Shown: positions 1 through 8,263, counted from the stretch's first letter. The stretch is 18,128 nt of DNA from Sphingomonas sp. CCH10-B3 (GCF_001556185.1 NZ_LSIJ01000005.1:1-18128); one strand, 5' to 3'. Notes: generated by a model not told the origin, from the sequence alone. Translations and numbers: made by a program.

Positions 1-55
1 TACCGGATTTGTTCGCCCTTAGCGTGCAGATACGTCACTTTCGTGTAGTCACCCC
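1..55. mobile_element. End of a Tn3-family transposon, cut by the window edge
   Basis: Read on the minus strand, positions 55 to 18 form a 38-base terminal inverted repeat that begins GGGG and ends ACGCTAAG. This is the length and the two conserved ends of Tn3-family repeats. The outer GGGG end faces right and abuts a broken hydrolase gene; the element body runs left out of the window, so transposase and resolvase cannot be seen. Tn3 elements make a 5-bp target duplication: the copy on this side would be AAGAA at 56-60. Family assignment rests on the repeat alone. Confidence 0.72.
18..55 (-). repeat. 38-bp Tn3-type terminal inverted repeat
   Basis: The repeat starts GGGGTGACTACACG at its outer end (55) and finishes CACGCTAAG at its inner end (18). 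Length 38, GGGG outer end and TAAG inner end all match the Tn3-family pattern. The partner repeat must lie left of the window. Confidence 0.72.
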
Positions 56-550
56 AAGAACGCTGGCCGCACCGCCCAGAGAGAAACCGATTGCCCCCAG
101 CTTGCTCGCGGGGTGCTGCTGCCTGAGCCACGCGAGTGCGGCATGGGCATCACGGGCTTCAAGATAGCCGAAACTTTTGCTTTGTGGACTGGATTGGCCA
201 TGTCCGCGCATATCGATGGACAGCACGGAATAGCCTTCGCCTGCCAACCACGTTGCCATATCGAGCATATCTCGCCGATTGCCGCCGTTGCCGTGCAACA
301 AGAGAATGGCCGGGGCGGTGGAATCGTCAGCCTTCCAGTAACTCGCAGCGATCTCGACCTGATCCGATGTCGTCAACCGGATTTCGGTGGCGGGCGCGGG
401 GGCAGGTTCAACCGACGCGTTGGTCGCGCCAGTCATTGCCGAACCAACAACCCAGATGCCGGTAAGTCCGGCAATCAAAGCCAGCATCCCCATACAGCCC
501 AATCGTGTTCGCCACGTTAGGAATGATCGCCTTCTTGCCTTTGAGGACAT
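56..550 (-). pseudogene. Alpha/beta hydrolase, interrupted by the transposon
   Basis: The N-terminal 165 residues or so of an alpha/beta-hydrolase-fold protein remain. A basic start is followed by one hydrophobic segment (about residues 18-38), so it is probably exported or membrane-anchored. The fold is shown by an LLHGNGGNRRD oxyanion motif, a SIDMRGHGQS strand and a GFSLGG nucleophile elbow whose Ser is the likely catalytic residue. The reading frame then enters the transposon end and stops at 35 after a few foreign residues, so the Asp and His of the triad are lost. The ATG at 550 is preferred over an in-frame TTG at 565 because GAAGG lies at proper spacing before it. Substrate unknown; the gene has no evident link with the hydrogenase. 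Confidence 0.8.
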
Positions 551-883
551 TTCAACCTTCGCCAAGGCTGGAATTTTCGAGGGTCTATCACAATATAATT
601 CAAAGCTATGTTAATGTGACCGCTTTTGGCTTGTGTCCGGAAAATCCGGTTCCGGGATGCCAATTGCAATAGCTGCGGTTAGGGTTTGGCAGGCTGCTGC
701 CGCCAACAGAGCCGTCGTTCCCGGTCTCAGAACCAACCGTTGAAACCGGACATAGATTCACGCGGCGGATCATGGGTGAAACAGGGCCGGTTTCGGACCG
801 TCCGGTCTGGGCTCTAAAACTAAAGAAAGCCGCCATTCCTCGATAGGGCAAGATGACGATCTTAGTCCCGTGGGCAGTCCCGC
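551..883. other. Noncoding, CCGG-rich intergenic stretch, possible dispersed repeat
   Basis: No convincing gene is present. The sequence is scattered with CCGG-containing words (around 636-655, 718-760 and 785-812), including the short palindrome CGGACCGTCCG. An open frame across it has odd low-complexity composition with no domain. It resembles the dispersed intergenic elements common in sphingomonads, but this is a recollection of style and not a match. An AAGAT/ATCTT stem at about 851-864 follows hypB but has no U-tract, so it is not a clear terminator. An AT-rich patch at about 583-612 could hold the promoter of the hydrolase. Confidence 0.35.
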
Positions 884-1777
884 CTAAATGAGGCACCCGC
901 CATCCGCGGCTGCTGACGCCATTGCTCGCAGAAAATCGTACCACGCGTCCATCCCTTCACCGGTGCGGGCGGAAACCAGCAAGACGCGCGCATTGGGGTT
1001 TACTGAGGAGATGTTTGAGCGGCATGCGGCCTCGTCGAATCCAACATGCGGGGCGAGGTCGATCTTGTTGATCAGCACCACCTCTGCTGCGCGGAACATG
1101 TGCGGATATTTGAGTGGCTTGTCCTCGCCCTCCGGGGTGGAGATAACGGCGACCTTCATCCGCTCACCCAGATCGAACATCGCCGGACAAACAAGATTGC
1201 CGACATTCTCGATCAGCAGCAACGAGCCGGATTTCGGTGCGAGTTCTTCAACAGCGCGGGCAACCATATCGGCTTCGAGGTGACAGCCGGCCCCTGTGTT
1301 GATCTGGATTGCACGGGCCCCCGCTTCGCGAATGCGCGTGGCATCATTGGCCGTCTGTTGATCACCTTCGATAACGGCAATCGGCAGACTTCCTTCCAGC
1401 GCCCGGATCGTGGTTTCGAGCAAGGTCGTCTTGCCAGCCCCAGGCGAACTGACGAGATTGAGCGCGACAACACCGCGCCCTTCGAACCAGCCCCGGTTGC
1501 GAGCCGCCTGGCGATCATTCCGGTCAAGCACGGCGGTTTCCAGCGATACACGCGCCGCTTGTTCACCGTGGTGGTGATGGTCATGCCCGTGATCATGATG
1601 ATGGTGATGATGGTGCCCGTGTGAATGATCATGATCGTGTGAATGATTGTGATCGTGGGTGTGGTCATGATCGTGGGAATGGTCATCGCCGCCGCGAAGC
1701 AGCACTCGCTTTCCGGTTTCCGGGTCGATCATCGCGATCTCGTTGTCAGGATCGGTGCATCCGCAGGTGCCGCACAT
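884..1777 (-). CDS. hypB: Hydrogenase nickel incorporation GTPase HypB, His-rich
   Basis: HypB inserts nickel into the large-subunit precursor together with HypA, using GTP hydrolysis. The 297 residues begin with a high-affinity metal motif, C2-x-x-C5-x-C7. A very histidine-rich segment (about residues 33-72), able to store nickel, follows. The SIMIBI-class G domain has a P-loop SSPGAGKTT, a GDQQT segment, the GAGCHLEADM dimer-interface metal site and the NKIDL guanine-specificity motif. The protein is full length. Its ATG overlaps the hypA stop by one base (TGATG at 1777), so translation is probably coupled. It is the last gene of the hydrogenase run. Confidence 0.96.
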   Translation of the reverse strand: MCGTCGCTDPDNEIAMIDPETGKRVLLRGGDDHSHDHDHTHDHNHSHDHDHSHGHHHHHHHDHGHDHHHHGEQAARVSLETAVLDRNDRQAARNRGWFEGRGVVALNLVSSPGAGKTTLLETTIRALEGSLPIAVIEGDQQTANDATRIREAGARAIQINTGAGCHLEADMVARAVEELAPKSGSLLLIENVGNLVCPAMFDLGERMKVAVISTPEGEDKPLKYPHMFRAAEVVLINKIDLAPHVGFDEAACRSNISSVNPNARVLLVSARTGEGMDAWYDFLRAMASAAADGGCLI

Positions 1778-2019
1778 CAGGCCATTTCCTCCATATCGAA
1801 ATCCTTGATGATGAACTGGTCGGTCTCGCCTTCCAGAAATTCGAGTGCAGCCTTCTCGAGCAGCGTACCTTCGCTCGCCACCTCGAATGAAAATCGGATC
1901 GCCTCGCGCTCTACGCAGGCATAGGGGCCGACTGCCAGGCGAACACGCGACACCCGCCGACCCTGCGCGTGATCACCAACAATGGCGACAATATTCCGGG
2001 CAAGAGACAGCTCGTGCAT
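1777..2019 (-). CDS. hypA: HypA-like nickel chaperone lacking the zinc domain
   Basis: HypA hands nickel to the hydrogenase large subunit with HypB. The start MHELSLARNIV is the family's nickel-binding N-terminus (Met1, His2, Glu3), and VRLAVGPYACVEREAIRFSFEVASEGTLL matches the usual strand-helix core. The protein is only 80 residues, against about 113-118 for the family. The missing part is the zinc loop with its two CxxC pairs: the sequence passes directly from LEFLEG to the C-terminal strand (FIIKDFDMEEM), and only one Cys remains. The frame is open and the final strand is intact, so this looks like a clean internal deletion and not a frameshift. The start overlaps the stop of the transporter gene (TGATG), and the stop overlaps hypB. 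Confidence 0.88.
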   Translation of the reverse strand: MHELSLARNIVAIVGDHAQGRRVSRVRLAVGPYACVEREAIRFSFEVASEGTLLEKAALEFLEGETDQFIIKDFDMEEMA

Positions 2020-2738
2020 CAGGCCGCCCCCAACACGCCAGGCAGGTTGGCGTAGATCGTGTGCAATCCCAGGCCAAGTGCCAGCACAGCCAACGACAGA
2101 TTCAGCGCTCGATGAAGTCGCAAGGCAACACGCTCTGCATAGCCAAGCGGCCAGGAGGCGACAAAGCTGAGCGCAGCCATTCCTGCAATTGAGCCAACTC
2201 CGAACAGCAGGACATAGATAACCGCCAGCAGAGGATCACCAACCGAAGCGACTGCCAGGGTAAGCAGGGCAGCCGATCCTGCCGCGCCATGCACCAGCCC
2301 GACAGCCAGCGCTTTCAAGGGAAATTTGTGGGGGTGAGAGTGTTCGTGGCGGCTCGCATCATGGGGCGCCCGTTCGCCAAGATGGCTGTGAGCATGAAAA
2401 TGACGTTCGCCATCGGAATGATCGTGCAGATGGAAATGCACCCGTGCCTTGCGCATCCGCCAAAGTACATCGCCCCCCAGCAGAATCAGCATGAAGCCAA
2501 CGGCGCTCTCCAGAAGGGCTGCCGTACGGCCTGTCAATGCCATGCCCAGCAGGATCACTGCAGAACAGATCGCGAGCAGGGTGAGCGTATGCCCTAGCCC
2601 CCACGCAGCACCCCGCAGCACCATCGACCGGCGCGAATTCCGTCCCGTGGCCATGGCACCGACTGCGGCGAGGTGATCGGGTTCGAGCGCATGGCCCATT
2701 CCGGCAAGGAAACCCAGGGCGATCAACGAGAGTTGCAT
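2019..2738 (-). CDS. NiCoT-type nickel/cobalt transporter with His-rich loop
   Basis: This 239-residue polytopic membrane protein carries the H-A-L-E-P-D-H signature (residues 16-22) of the NiCoT/NicO nickel-cobalt transporters in its first membrane segment. It also has a GLGHT motif in the second segment and VHGAAGSAAL after the loop. About six hydrophobic stretches are seen. A cytosolic or periplasmic loop (about residues 98-140) is rich in His and can bind metal. Its place between hypE and hypA suggests nickel supply for hydrogenase maturation. NicO/RcnA relatives can act in efflux, so the direction of transport is inferred from context. GGGAG lies upstream of the ATG. Confidence 0.85.
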   Translation of the reverse strand: MQLSLIALGFLAGMGHALEPDHLAAVGAMATGRNSRRSMVLRGAAWGLGHTLTLLAICSAVILLGMALTGRTAALLESAVGFMLILLGGDVLWRMRKARVHFHLHDHSDGERHFHAHSHLGERAPHDASRHEHSHPHKFPLKALAVGLVHGAAGSAALLTLAVASVGDPLLAVIYVLLFGVGSIAGMAALSFVASWPLGYAERVALRLHRALNLSLAVLALGLGLHTIYANLPGVLGAA

Positions 2739-2753
2739 GGCAGGTCTTCTCCC

Positions 2754-3803
2754 TCAGCAGATACGCGGCAGTTGCTCGCCGACCAGCATGTCGACGATCC
2801 GGCTTCCGCCGAACAGGCTATGCATGACCACGCGCGGGCTGCGCATCTCTGCCGCGCGCCCGATAATGGCTGCATCGCGCCCTGCCTCGGTTGAGCGCAT
2901 GGCTGCCAGCGCAGCTTCCGCCTGCTCCTCTGGAACGAACAGCACCAGCGCCCCTTCATTGGCGAGATAGAGTGGATCAAGCCCGAGCAGTTCGCACACG
3001 CCCTTGACCTCGGCCCTCATTGGCAATCTGGCCTCGTCGATCTCGATCCCGATGGCCGAGGCTTGCGATATTTCGTTGAGTGCGCTGGCCAGGCCTCCTC
3101 TGGTGGCATCCCGCGCACAGCGCACACCCGGTGCGGCTTCGATCACCGCTTCCATCAGGTGATTGAGCGGGCGGCAATCCGAACGAATATCCGCCTCGAA
3201 AACCATGTCTCCGCGCGCGGCCAGAATGGCGGCGCCATGATCACCCAGTACGCCGTTGACCAGCGCGACATCGCCCGCGCGAACTTTCTCCGCGGCAAGT
3301 TCGCGTCCCGCAGGGATGACTCCCACTCCGGAAGTGGTGACGAACAGCGTATCGGCGGCACCGCGCTCAACCACCTTGGTATCGCCGGTCACGATCCGCA
3401 CACCGGCCTGGTCGGCCGCCCTACGCATGGCCGCTGCCACGCGGCGTAGCAAGGCGACTTCGGTGCCTTCCTCAATGATAAAGGCCGCCGACAGCCACAG
3501 CGGTTGCGCGCCGCCGACGGTAAGGTCGTTAACTGTGCCGCAAACCGCAATCTTGCCGATATCGCCACCGGGGAACTCGAGCGGCTGCACTACGAAACTG
3601 TCCGTGGTGAAGGCCAGCCGGGCACCCTCCACGGCCAACATTTCGTGGCTCAACCGCGCCTGGTCTTCCAACCCGTCGGGTTCGAAAACCGAGGTAAACA
3701 CATCCTCGATCAGATCCCGCATGGCCTTGCCGCCACCGCCATGCGCCAGCGTGACCCGCTCCGCTCGCAGCCGTCCGTTGCCAGTGGGAGTTACAGCGTT
3801 CAT
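2754..3803 (-). CDS. hypE: Carbamoyl-dehydratase HypE
   Basis: HypE accepts a carbamoyl group from HypF on its C-terminal cysteine and dehydrates it with ATP to a thiocyanate, the source of the CN ligands. The 349-residue protein ends PRIC, so the acceptor Cys is present and terminal. The AHGGGGKAMRDLI motif near the N-terminus and TGDTKVVERG belong to the ATP-binding PurM-like fold. The ATG at 3803 is chosen over an upstream in-frame start at 3857 because it gives a 4-base ATGA overlap with the hypD stop (3800-3803), and because the family begins close to the GGGGK motif. It is followed after 15 bases by the nickel transporter. Confidence 0.95.
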   Translation of the reverse strand: MNAVTPTGNGRLRAERVTLAHGGGGKAMRDLIEDVFTSVFEPDGLEDQARLSHEMLAVEGARLAFTTDSFVVQPLEFPGGDIGKIAVCGTVNDLTVGGAQPLWLSAAFIIEEGTEVALLRRVAAAMRRAADQAGVRIVTGDTKVVERGAADTLFVTTSGVGVIPAGRELAAEKVRAGDVALVNGVLGDHGAAILAARGDMVFEADIRSDCRPLNHLMEAVIEAAPGVRCARDATRGGLASALNEISQASAIGIEIDEARLPMRAEVKGVCELLGLDPLYLANEGALVLFVPEEQAEAALAAMRSTEAGRDAAIIGRAAEMRSPRVVMHSLFGGSRIVDMLVGEQLPRIC

Positions 3804-4933
3804 TGCGCTGGCTCCGGCACCGCATCGATCCCGCCATACTGATAATAGGCGGCACATGCTCCTTCAGACGAAACCATCAGGGCACCCATCGGTGTTTCCG
3901 GTGTGCACGACCGACCGAACAGCTTGCACTGCCATGGCTTGATCGCGCCTTTCAGCACTTCGCCGCACTGGCAAGCCTTGGGATCCGGAATGCTAGGCGA
4001 TGCAACGGCAAATTTTCGCTCAGCATCCCAGGCCGCATAGGCCTCGCGAATCTGGACGCCAGAATGGTCGATCGAGCCCAGCCCGCGCCATTCGAAGAAT
4101 TCCCGCAGTTCGAATACTTCCGTAACCGCAGCCAGCGAAGCTTCATTGCCATAGCGTGGCACAATCCGGGCATACTGGTTTTCGATCTCCGCCCGGCCTT
4201 CGGCCATTTGCCGAAGCACCATCCAAACCGAATGCAATACGTCGAGCGGTTCGAAGCCGGCGACCACCAGCGGACGGTGATAGTCGCGTGCGATGAAGTC
4301 ATAGGGATCAGTGCCGATGACCATCGAGACATGGCCCGGCCCGAGAAAGCCATCGATCCCCATATCGGGTGAATCGAGGATCGCCTTGATCGTGGGGATG
4401 ATGGTGATGTGGTTGCAGAACAGCGAGAAATTGCCGATCCCTTCTGCCTGGGCCTGCAGGATTGTCAGGGCTGTGGAGGGCATCGTCGTCTCGAAGCCGA
4501 GGCCGAAGAAAACCACTTCGCGGTCCGGGTTCGCACGGGCCAGCGCGAGGGCATCGAGTGGTGAATAGACCATCCGCACATCGGCCCCTTCGGCCTTTGC
4601 GCCTAGCAGGCTGAGCCGCGATCCCGGCACGCGCATGGCATCGCCAAACGTAGTGAAGATCACCTCCGGCTTCATAGCCAGTTCCACGCAATCATCGACC
4701 CGGCCCATCGGCAACACGCAAACCGGACAGCCCGGCCCATGGGCAAACTCGATTTCCGGCGGAAGCATCTTCTCGATGCCGTATCGGAAGATCGAATGCG
4801 TGTGGCCGCCGCACACTTCCATGATGACGACTGGGCGATCGCGCCCGGCCATGATCTGTGCAGTCAGGGCCTCGATTTCCTTGAGCAGGACACCGGCGCG
4901 AACCGGATCGCGGAATTCGTCGACATACTTCAT
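3800..4933 (-). CDS. hypD: Hydrogenase Fe-CN-CO cofactor scaffold HypD
   Basis: HypD is the [4Fe-4S] scaffold which, with HypC, assembles the Fe(CN)2CO unit of the active site. The 377 residues show the family hallmarks: MEVCGGHTHSI near residue 40, GPGCPVCVLP near residue 68, the GFETTMPSTA and NHITIIPT blocks in the middle, and the C-terminal cysteine set (CQCGEVLKG, CKLFGRSCTPETPMGALMVSSEGACAAYYQY). Length is normal. The ATG overlaps the stop of the SIS-domain gene by 4 bases, and its own stop overlaps the hypE start in the same way. Confidence 0.97.
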   Translation of the reverse strand: MKYVDEFRDPVRAGVLLKEIEALTAQIMAGRDRPVVIMEVCGGHTHSIFRYGIEKMLPPEIEFAHGPGCPVCVLPMGRVDDCVELAMKPEVIFTTFGDAMRVPGSRLSLLGAKAEGADVRMVYSPLDALALARANPDREVVFFGLGFETTMPSTALTILQAQAEGIGNFSLFCNHITIIPTIKAILDSPDMGIDGFLGPGHVSMVIGTDPYDFIARDYHRPLVVAGFEPLDVLHSVWMVLRQMAEGRAEIENQYARIVPRYGNEASLAAVTEVFELREFFEWRGLGSIDHSGVQIREAYAAWDAERKFAVASPSIPDPKACQCGEVLKGAIKPWQCKLFGRSCTPETPMGALMVSSEGACAAYYQYGGIDAVPEPAQ

Positions 4934-5616
4934 GCGCCTGCCTCCAGCGGTGCGGCCCGGTCATTGGCTAGCAGCGTGTGGGTCAGGTCCCAGAGGATGT
5001 GATAGGCCGCGAGGTGGCATTCCTGCACCCGGTGGATCGAGCCTGTTGGGACCACCAGCAGATGATCCAGTCCGGCGCGGGCCATCTCGCCCCCGTCACC
5101 ACCCGCCAGGCCGATCGTGGCAATGCCCATCTCCCGTGCCTTGGCAAAAGCCCGGATGAGGTTTGCGGAATTGCCGCTGGTCGAAAAGCCGATCAGGCAA
5201 TCACCGTGCCGCCCGTGGGCAATCAGCGGACGCACGAACACATGGTCCTGTCCGACATCATTACCGACTGCCGTCAGCATCGCGACATCGGCCGCGAGGT
5301 TGATCGCACCCAGCGCCGGCCTTCCGGCGGTCACTGGATGGAGAAACTCCACCGCGACATGCGCGGCATCACAGCTCGATCCGCCATTGCCCATGGCCAG
5401 CAGGCGCCCGCCCTGGCGATAGCTTGCGGCCAGCGTGGTCGCGGCGGCGACCAGCTCGTCTGCCTGTTCTGCAAAAAACTTGCCGAACACCTCAGTGTGG
5501 TCCCGAGCCTTGCTCTCAACCGAATGGCGCAGGCTTTGCGCCGAGGCACGGAGCTGTTCGCCACGTCTGCGCATATGCGGATAAAGCGCATTCAAGGCAG
5601 GGCCAGTGGTCACCAC
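4930..5616 (-). CDS. SIS-domain isomerase, GmhA-like, inside the hyp operon
   Basis: The 228 residues form a SIS (sugar isomerase) domain close to sedoheptulose-7-phosphate isomerase GmhA. Phosphate-binding segments MGNGGSSCDAAHVAVEF (about residue 76) and GFSTSGNSANLIRAF (about residue 143) are intact, and VQECHLAAYHILW near the C-terminus resembles the GmhA metal/active-site helix. No other LPS-heptose gene is near. Tight packing between hypC and hypD (overlap of a few bases on both sides) suggests a role linked to hydrogenase, which is not established; from memory, SIS genes occur in other hydrogenase clusters too. Start: GTG at 5616 (GGGAG upstream) or the adjacent GTG at 5613, which overlaps the hypC stop as GTGA. 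Confidence 0.85.
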   Translation of the reverse strand: MVTTGPALNALYPHMRRRGEQLRASAQSLRHSVESKARDHTEVFGKFFAEQADELVAAATTLAASYRQGGRLLAMGNGGSSCDAAHVAVEFLHPVTAGRPALGAINLAADVAMLTAVGNDVGQDHVFVRPLIAHGRHGDCLIGFSTSGNSANLIRAFAKAREMGIATIGLAGGDGGEMARAGLDHLLVVPTGSIHRVQECHLAAYHILWDLTHTLLANDRAAPLEAGA

Positions 5617-5906
5617 TGCGCGTCTCCCAACGCGCGATCGCCGTCGCGCATGGCTGCAAGTTCCTGCTGCGCCTCTCCCAGCTCGGTCAGGATGCGCAGT
5701 GTTTCGGCCGCCTGATCCTCGTCAATCTTGCTCATGGCAAATCCGACATGGATCAGCACCCATGTGCCGATCAGGTCTTCGACACTGCCTTCGCCAATAA
5801 CGCAGGCGAGGTTGACCGGGCGCCGCACGCCCGAGACATTGGCCACGCCCAGCTTGCGCCCGGCATCGGTGATCTCCACGATCTGTCCCGGAATACCTAA
5901 GCACAT
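5610..5906 (-). CDS. hypC: Hydrogenase assembly chaperone HypC
   Basis: HypC binds HypD and carries the iron with its CN and CO ligands to the large subunit. The protein starts MCLGIPGQIVEI, with the essential Cys2 exposed after Met removal. The OB-fold core is seen in VRRPVNLACVIGEGSVEDLIGTWVLIHVGFAMSKID (written here only as a segment: residues about 28-62). Length 98 is slightly long because of a C-terminal helical tail (after about residue 80), compared with 75-95 usual. The start lies within the last codons of hypF (10-base overlap). Confidence 0.95.
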   Translation of the reverse strand: MCLGIPGQIVEITDAGRKLGVANVSGVRRPVNLACVIGEGSVEDLIGTWVLIHVGFAMSKIDEDQAAETLRILTELGEAQQELAAMRDGDRALGDAQW

Positions 5907-8263
5907 ACTTCTCTCCCATTTTCGGTTTCCGCGGTCGCTTCGTGCAAATGGGCCATGGCCACAGCGGCCTGCCCCAAAGCCAGACCGCCATCATTGGCGG
6001 GCACTCTCGAGTGGCTGAGGACGTTGAGCCCCAGTTGTTCCAATCCTTCATGGACCAGGCGGAACAGCGTGGCGTTCTGGAAACAGCCGCCAGACAGGGC
6101 CACAGTATCAGGGCCATCGTCTGCGGTCAGGCGCTGCGCCATGGCCACAACAGACCGTGCGAGGCCGCGATGGAACCGCGCGGACATCACCCCAACAGGC
6201 GTATTCAGCAGCAGGTCACCCAGCATCGCCCGCCACACGGCGAGCGGTTCAACATAGGGAAGCCCACGCCCGCCCAGCAACGGAATGGAAAAAGGATAGG
6301 CCAGATCGTCCGGCTCATTCAGCGCCGCCGGATCGATTGCTGCTTCCAGCAACATGGCTGCCTGCCCTTCATATTCCTGCCGATCCCAGGCGAGACCGCA
6401 GATCGCCGCAGCGGCATCGAACAACCGCCCGCATGAGGAAGAAAGTGGGCTATTGGTGCCGCTGGCGATCATCGCATCGATCGTGGATCGCGGCATGGCG
6501 GAAAGGCGGGCAAACAATGGCAGGTCAGCGAAATTCATCGCGAATTCGGCCCAGCCCATCTGCGCCATCAAATGGGCATAGGCATTGCGCCAGGGTTCGC
6601 GGATCGCCGCAGTCCCACCCGGTAGTGCGACCGGCTTGAGCATCCCGGCACGACGGTATCCGCGATAATCGCAGATCAGGAACTCACCGCCCCAGATCGT
6701 GCCGTCATCACCCAGACCCAGACCGTCAAGCGCGATTCCCAGTACAGGGGCGGCATCGAGCGAGCGGCCGTTTTCTGCCAGACAGGCGGCGATATGGGCG
6801 TGGTGATGCTGTACCGCGATCACCGGTCGTCCATCCGCGATTTCGCGCCCATGCTTGGTCGAAAGATATTCAGGATGCGCGTCCACCGCGATTGCCGCTG
6901 GCTGATGGTCGTAGAGCTGGGTATAAAGATCGAGGTTGCGGCGCACATCATCTTCGGTGGCCGCATCTTCCAGATCGCCCATGTGCTGGCTCAGCACAGC
7001 TTCGCCATCGCGCACCAGACAGAAGCTGTTCTTGAGCTCCGCGCCCATGGCCAGTATTGAAATGTCACGCGGAAAGCCGGTGGGCAGGTCGATAGCTCTG
7101 GGGGCATAGCCGCGTGCGCGGCGCAGCAGCCGGACCCGGCCCAGATCGACCCGCGCAACGCTGTCGTCGATCCGGTTGGCAATGTGCCGGTCGTGCATCA
7201 GCGCGAATTCGGCAATGCCTTCCAGTTCGGCGCGGGCCTGCTCGTTAGTCGTGCATTGCGGGCGGCCTGAGAGATTGCCTGAAGTCATCACCACCGGGCG
7301 CTTCATCCGCCGCAACAGCAGGTGATGTAGCGGGGTGTGCGGCAGCATGAAGCCGATACGGTCCAGCCCCGGCGCAACCGCTTCGGGCAGCGGTTCCCCC
7401 GATGCGCGCAGCAACACGATCGGCGCTTCAGGCGATGCCAGCAGTTCGGCTTCCTGTTCCGAGAATTCGGCATAACGGCAGATAACGTCCAGATCGCGCG
7501 CCATCAGGGCAAAGGCCTTGCCCCTGCGCCGTTTGCGCATACGCAGATCGGCCACCACCTCCGCGCGGGTGGCATCACAGGCGAGATGAAAGCCGCCAAG
7601 CCCCTTGATGGCGACGATATGCCCGTTCATCAGCATGCCGCCTGCGGCATCCACGTCGTCCATCATCGAAAAGGCTTCGTGATTAACAGTACCGGGGCCA
7701 AGGCGCTCGATCCATGCGCGTGGTCCGCAAACATGGCACGCGATAGGTTGGGCATGGAAGCGCCGGTCTGTCGGATCGGAATATTGCTCTCCGCATTCCG
7801 GGCACATCGCGAAACCCCTCATGGTCGTGCGGGCACGATCATAGGGGCCGGTCTCGATAATCGAGAAACGCGGCCCGCATTCGGTACAATTGGTAAAGGG
7901 GTAGCGATAGCGACGCTCGAAAGGGTCGCGCACTTCTTCAAGGCAGGCGGAGCAGATTGCCGCATCGGGCGTTACAGCCCCGCGCATGCCATCACCTTCC
8001 GATGCACCGATAACGAAGCTCTCGGGCCGCACAGCATCAATTGCCACGCGTTCTATCGCATCAATCCGCGCCAATGCAGGCAGAGCCGCGCGCAGTTCGC
8101 TTTCAAAGCGCGACACCGCTTCGCCCCAAAGGCGAATTTCAACCCCGCTGCTGGTGTTGCGCACATCACCGGTTAGCTCAAGCTCGCGTGCAACCCGCCA
8201 TACAGTGGGCCGGAAGCCTACGCCCTGCACCTGGCCGCGTACCAGAAGGCGTTCGCCGGTCAC
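5897..8263 (-). CDS. hypF: Carbamoyltransferase HypF
   Basis: HypF makes the carbamoyl group for the CN ligands from carbamoyl phosphate and ATP and passes it to HypE. All four parts are seen in order: an acylphosphatase domain (VRGQVQGVGFRPTVW), two zinc fingers (CSACLEEV...CTECG and CPECG...CHVCG, about residues 105-185), a YrdC-like domain (KGLGGFHLACDAT, MTSGNLSGRP), and a Kae1-like domain (QHHHAHIAACLAENG, GLGLGDDGTIWGGEF, VALSGGCFQN). Length of about 788 is normal. Two GTG starts are possible: 8263 gives a GTGA overlap with the NHL gene stop, while 8278 has no ribosome site. Confidence 0.96.
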   Translation of the reverse strand: MTGERLLVRGQVQGVGFRPTVWRVARELELTGDVRNTSSGVEIRLWGEAVSRFESELRAALPALARIDAIERVAIDAVRPESFVIGASEGDGMRGAVTPDAAICSACLEEVRDPFERRYRYPFTNCTECGPRFSIIETGPYDRARTTMRGFAMCPECGEQYSDPTDRRFHAQPIACHVCGPRAWIERLGPGTVNHEAFSMMDDVDAAGGMLMNGHIVAIKGLGGFHLACDATRAEVVADLRMRKRRRGKAFALMARDLDVICRYAEFSEQEAELLASPEAPIVLLRASGEPLPEAVAPGLDRIGFMLPHTPLHHLLLRRMKRPVVMTSGNLSGRPQCTTNEQARAELEGIAEFALMHDRHIANRIDDSVARVDLGRVRLLRRARGYAPRAIDLPTGFPRDISILAMGAELKNSFCLVRDGEAVLSQHMGDLEDAATEDDVRRNLDLYTQLYDHQPAAIAVDAHPEYLSTKHGREIADGRPVIAVQHHHAHIAACLAENGRSLDAAPVLGIALDGLGLGDDGTIWGGEFLICDYRGYRRAGMLKPVALPGGTAAIREPWRNAYAHLMAQMGWAEFAMNFADLPLFARLSAMPRSTIDAMIASGTNSPLSSSCGRLFDAAAAICGLAWDRQEYEGQAAMLLEAAIDPAALNEPDDLAYPFSIPLLGGRGLPYVEPLAVWRAMLGDLLLNTPVGVMSARFHRGLARSVVAMAQRLTADDGPDTVALSGGCFQNATLFRLVHEGLEQLGLNVLSHSRVPANDGGLALGQAAVAMAHLHEATAETENGREVCA

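Noticed and set aside
851..864. Rho-independent terminator after hypB
   Set aside because: Only a 5-base stem without a following U-tract.
606..944. 112-codon minus-strand open frame across the end of hypB and the intergenic region
   Set aside because: It overlaps hypB in another frame, has no domain, odd composition and no ribosome site; treated as noncoding repeat-like sequence.
1046..1624. 192-codon plus-strand open frame opposite hypB
   Set aside because: Antisense shadow of a certain gene, with His codons of hypB giving Met/Val runs.
1777..2019. Frameshift or truncation as explanation of the short HypA
   Set aside because: The N- and C-terminal strands are in one frame and both ends overlap neighbour genes precisely; an in-frame internal loss fits better.
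7337..8176. 279-codon plus-strand open frame opposite hypF
   Set aside because: Shadow of hypF in GC-rich sequence; no recognisable domain.
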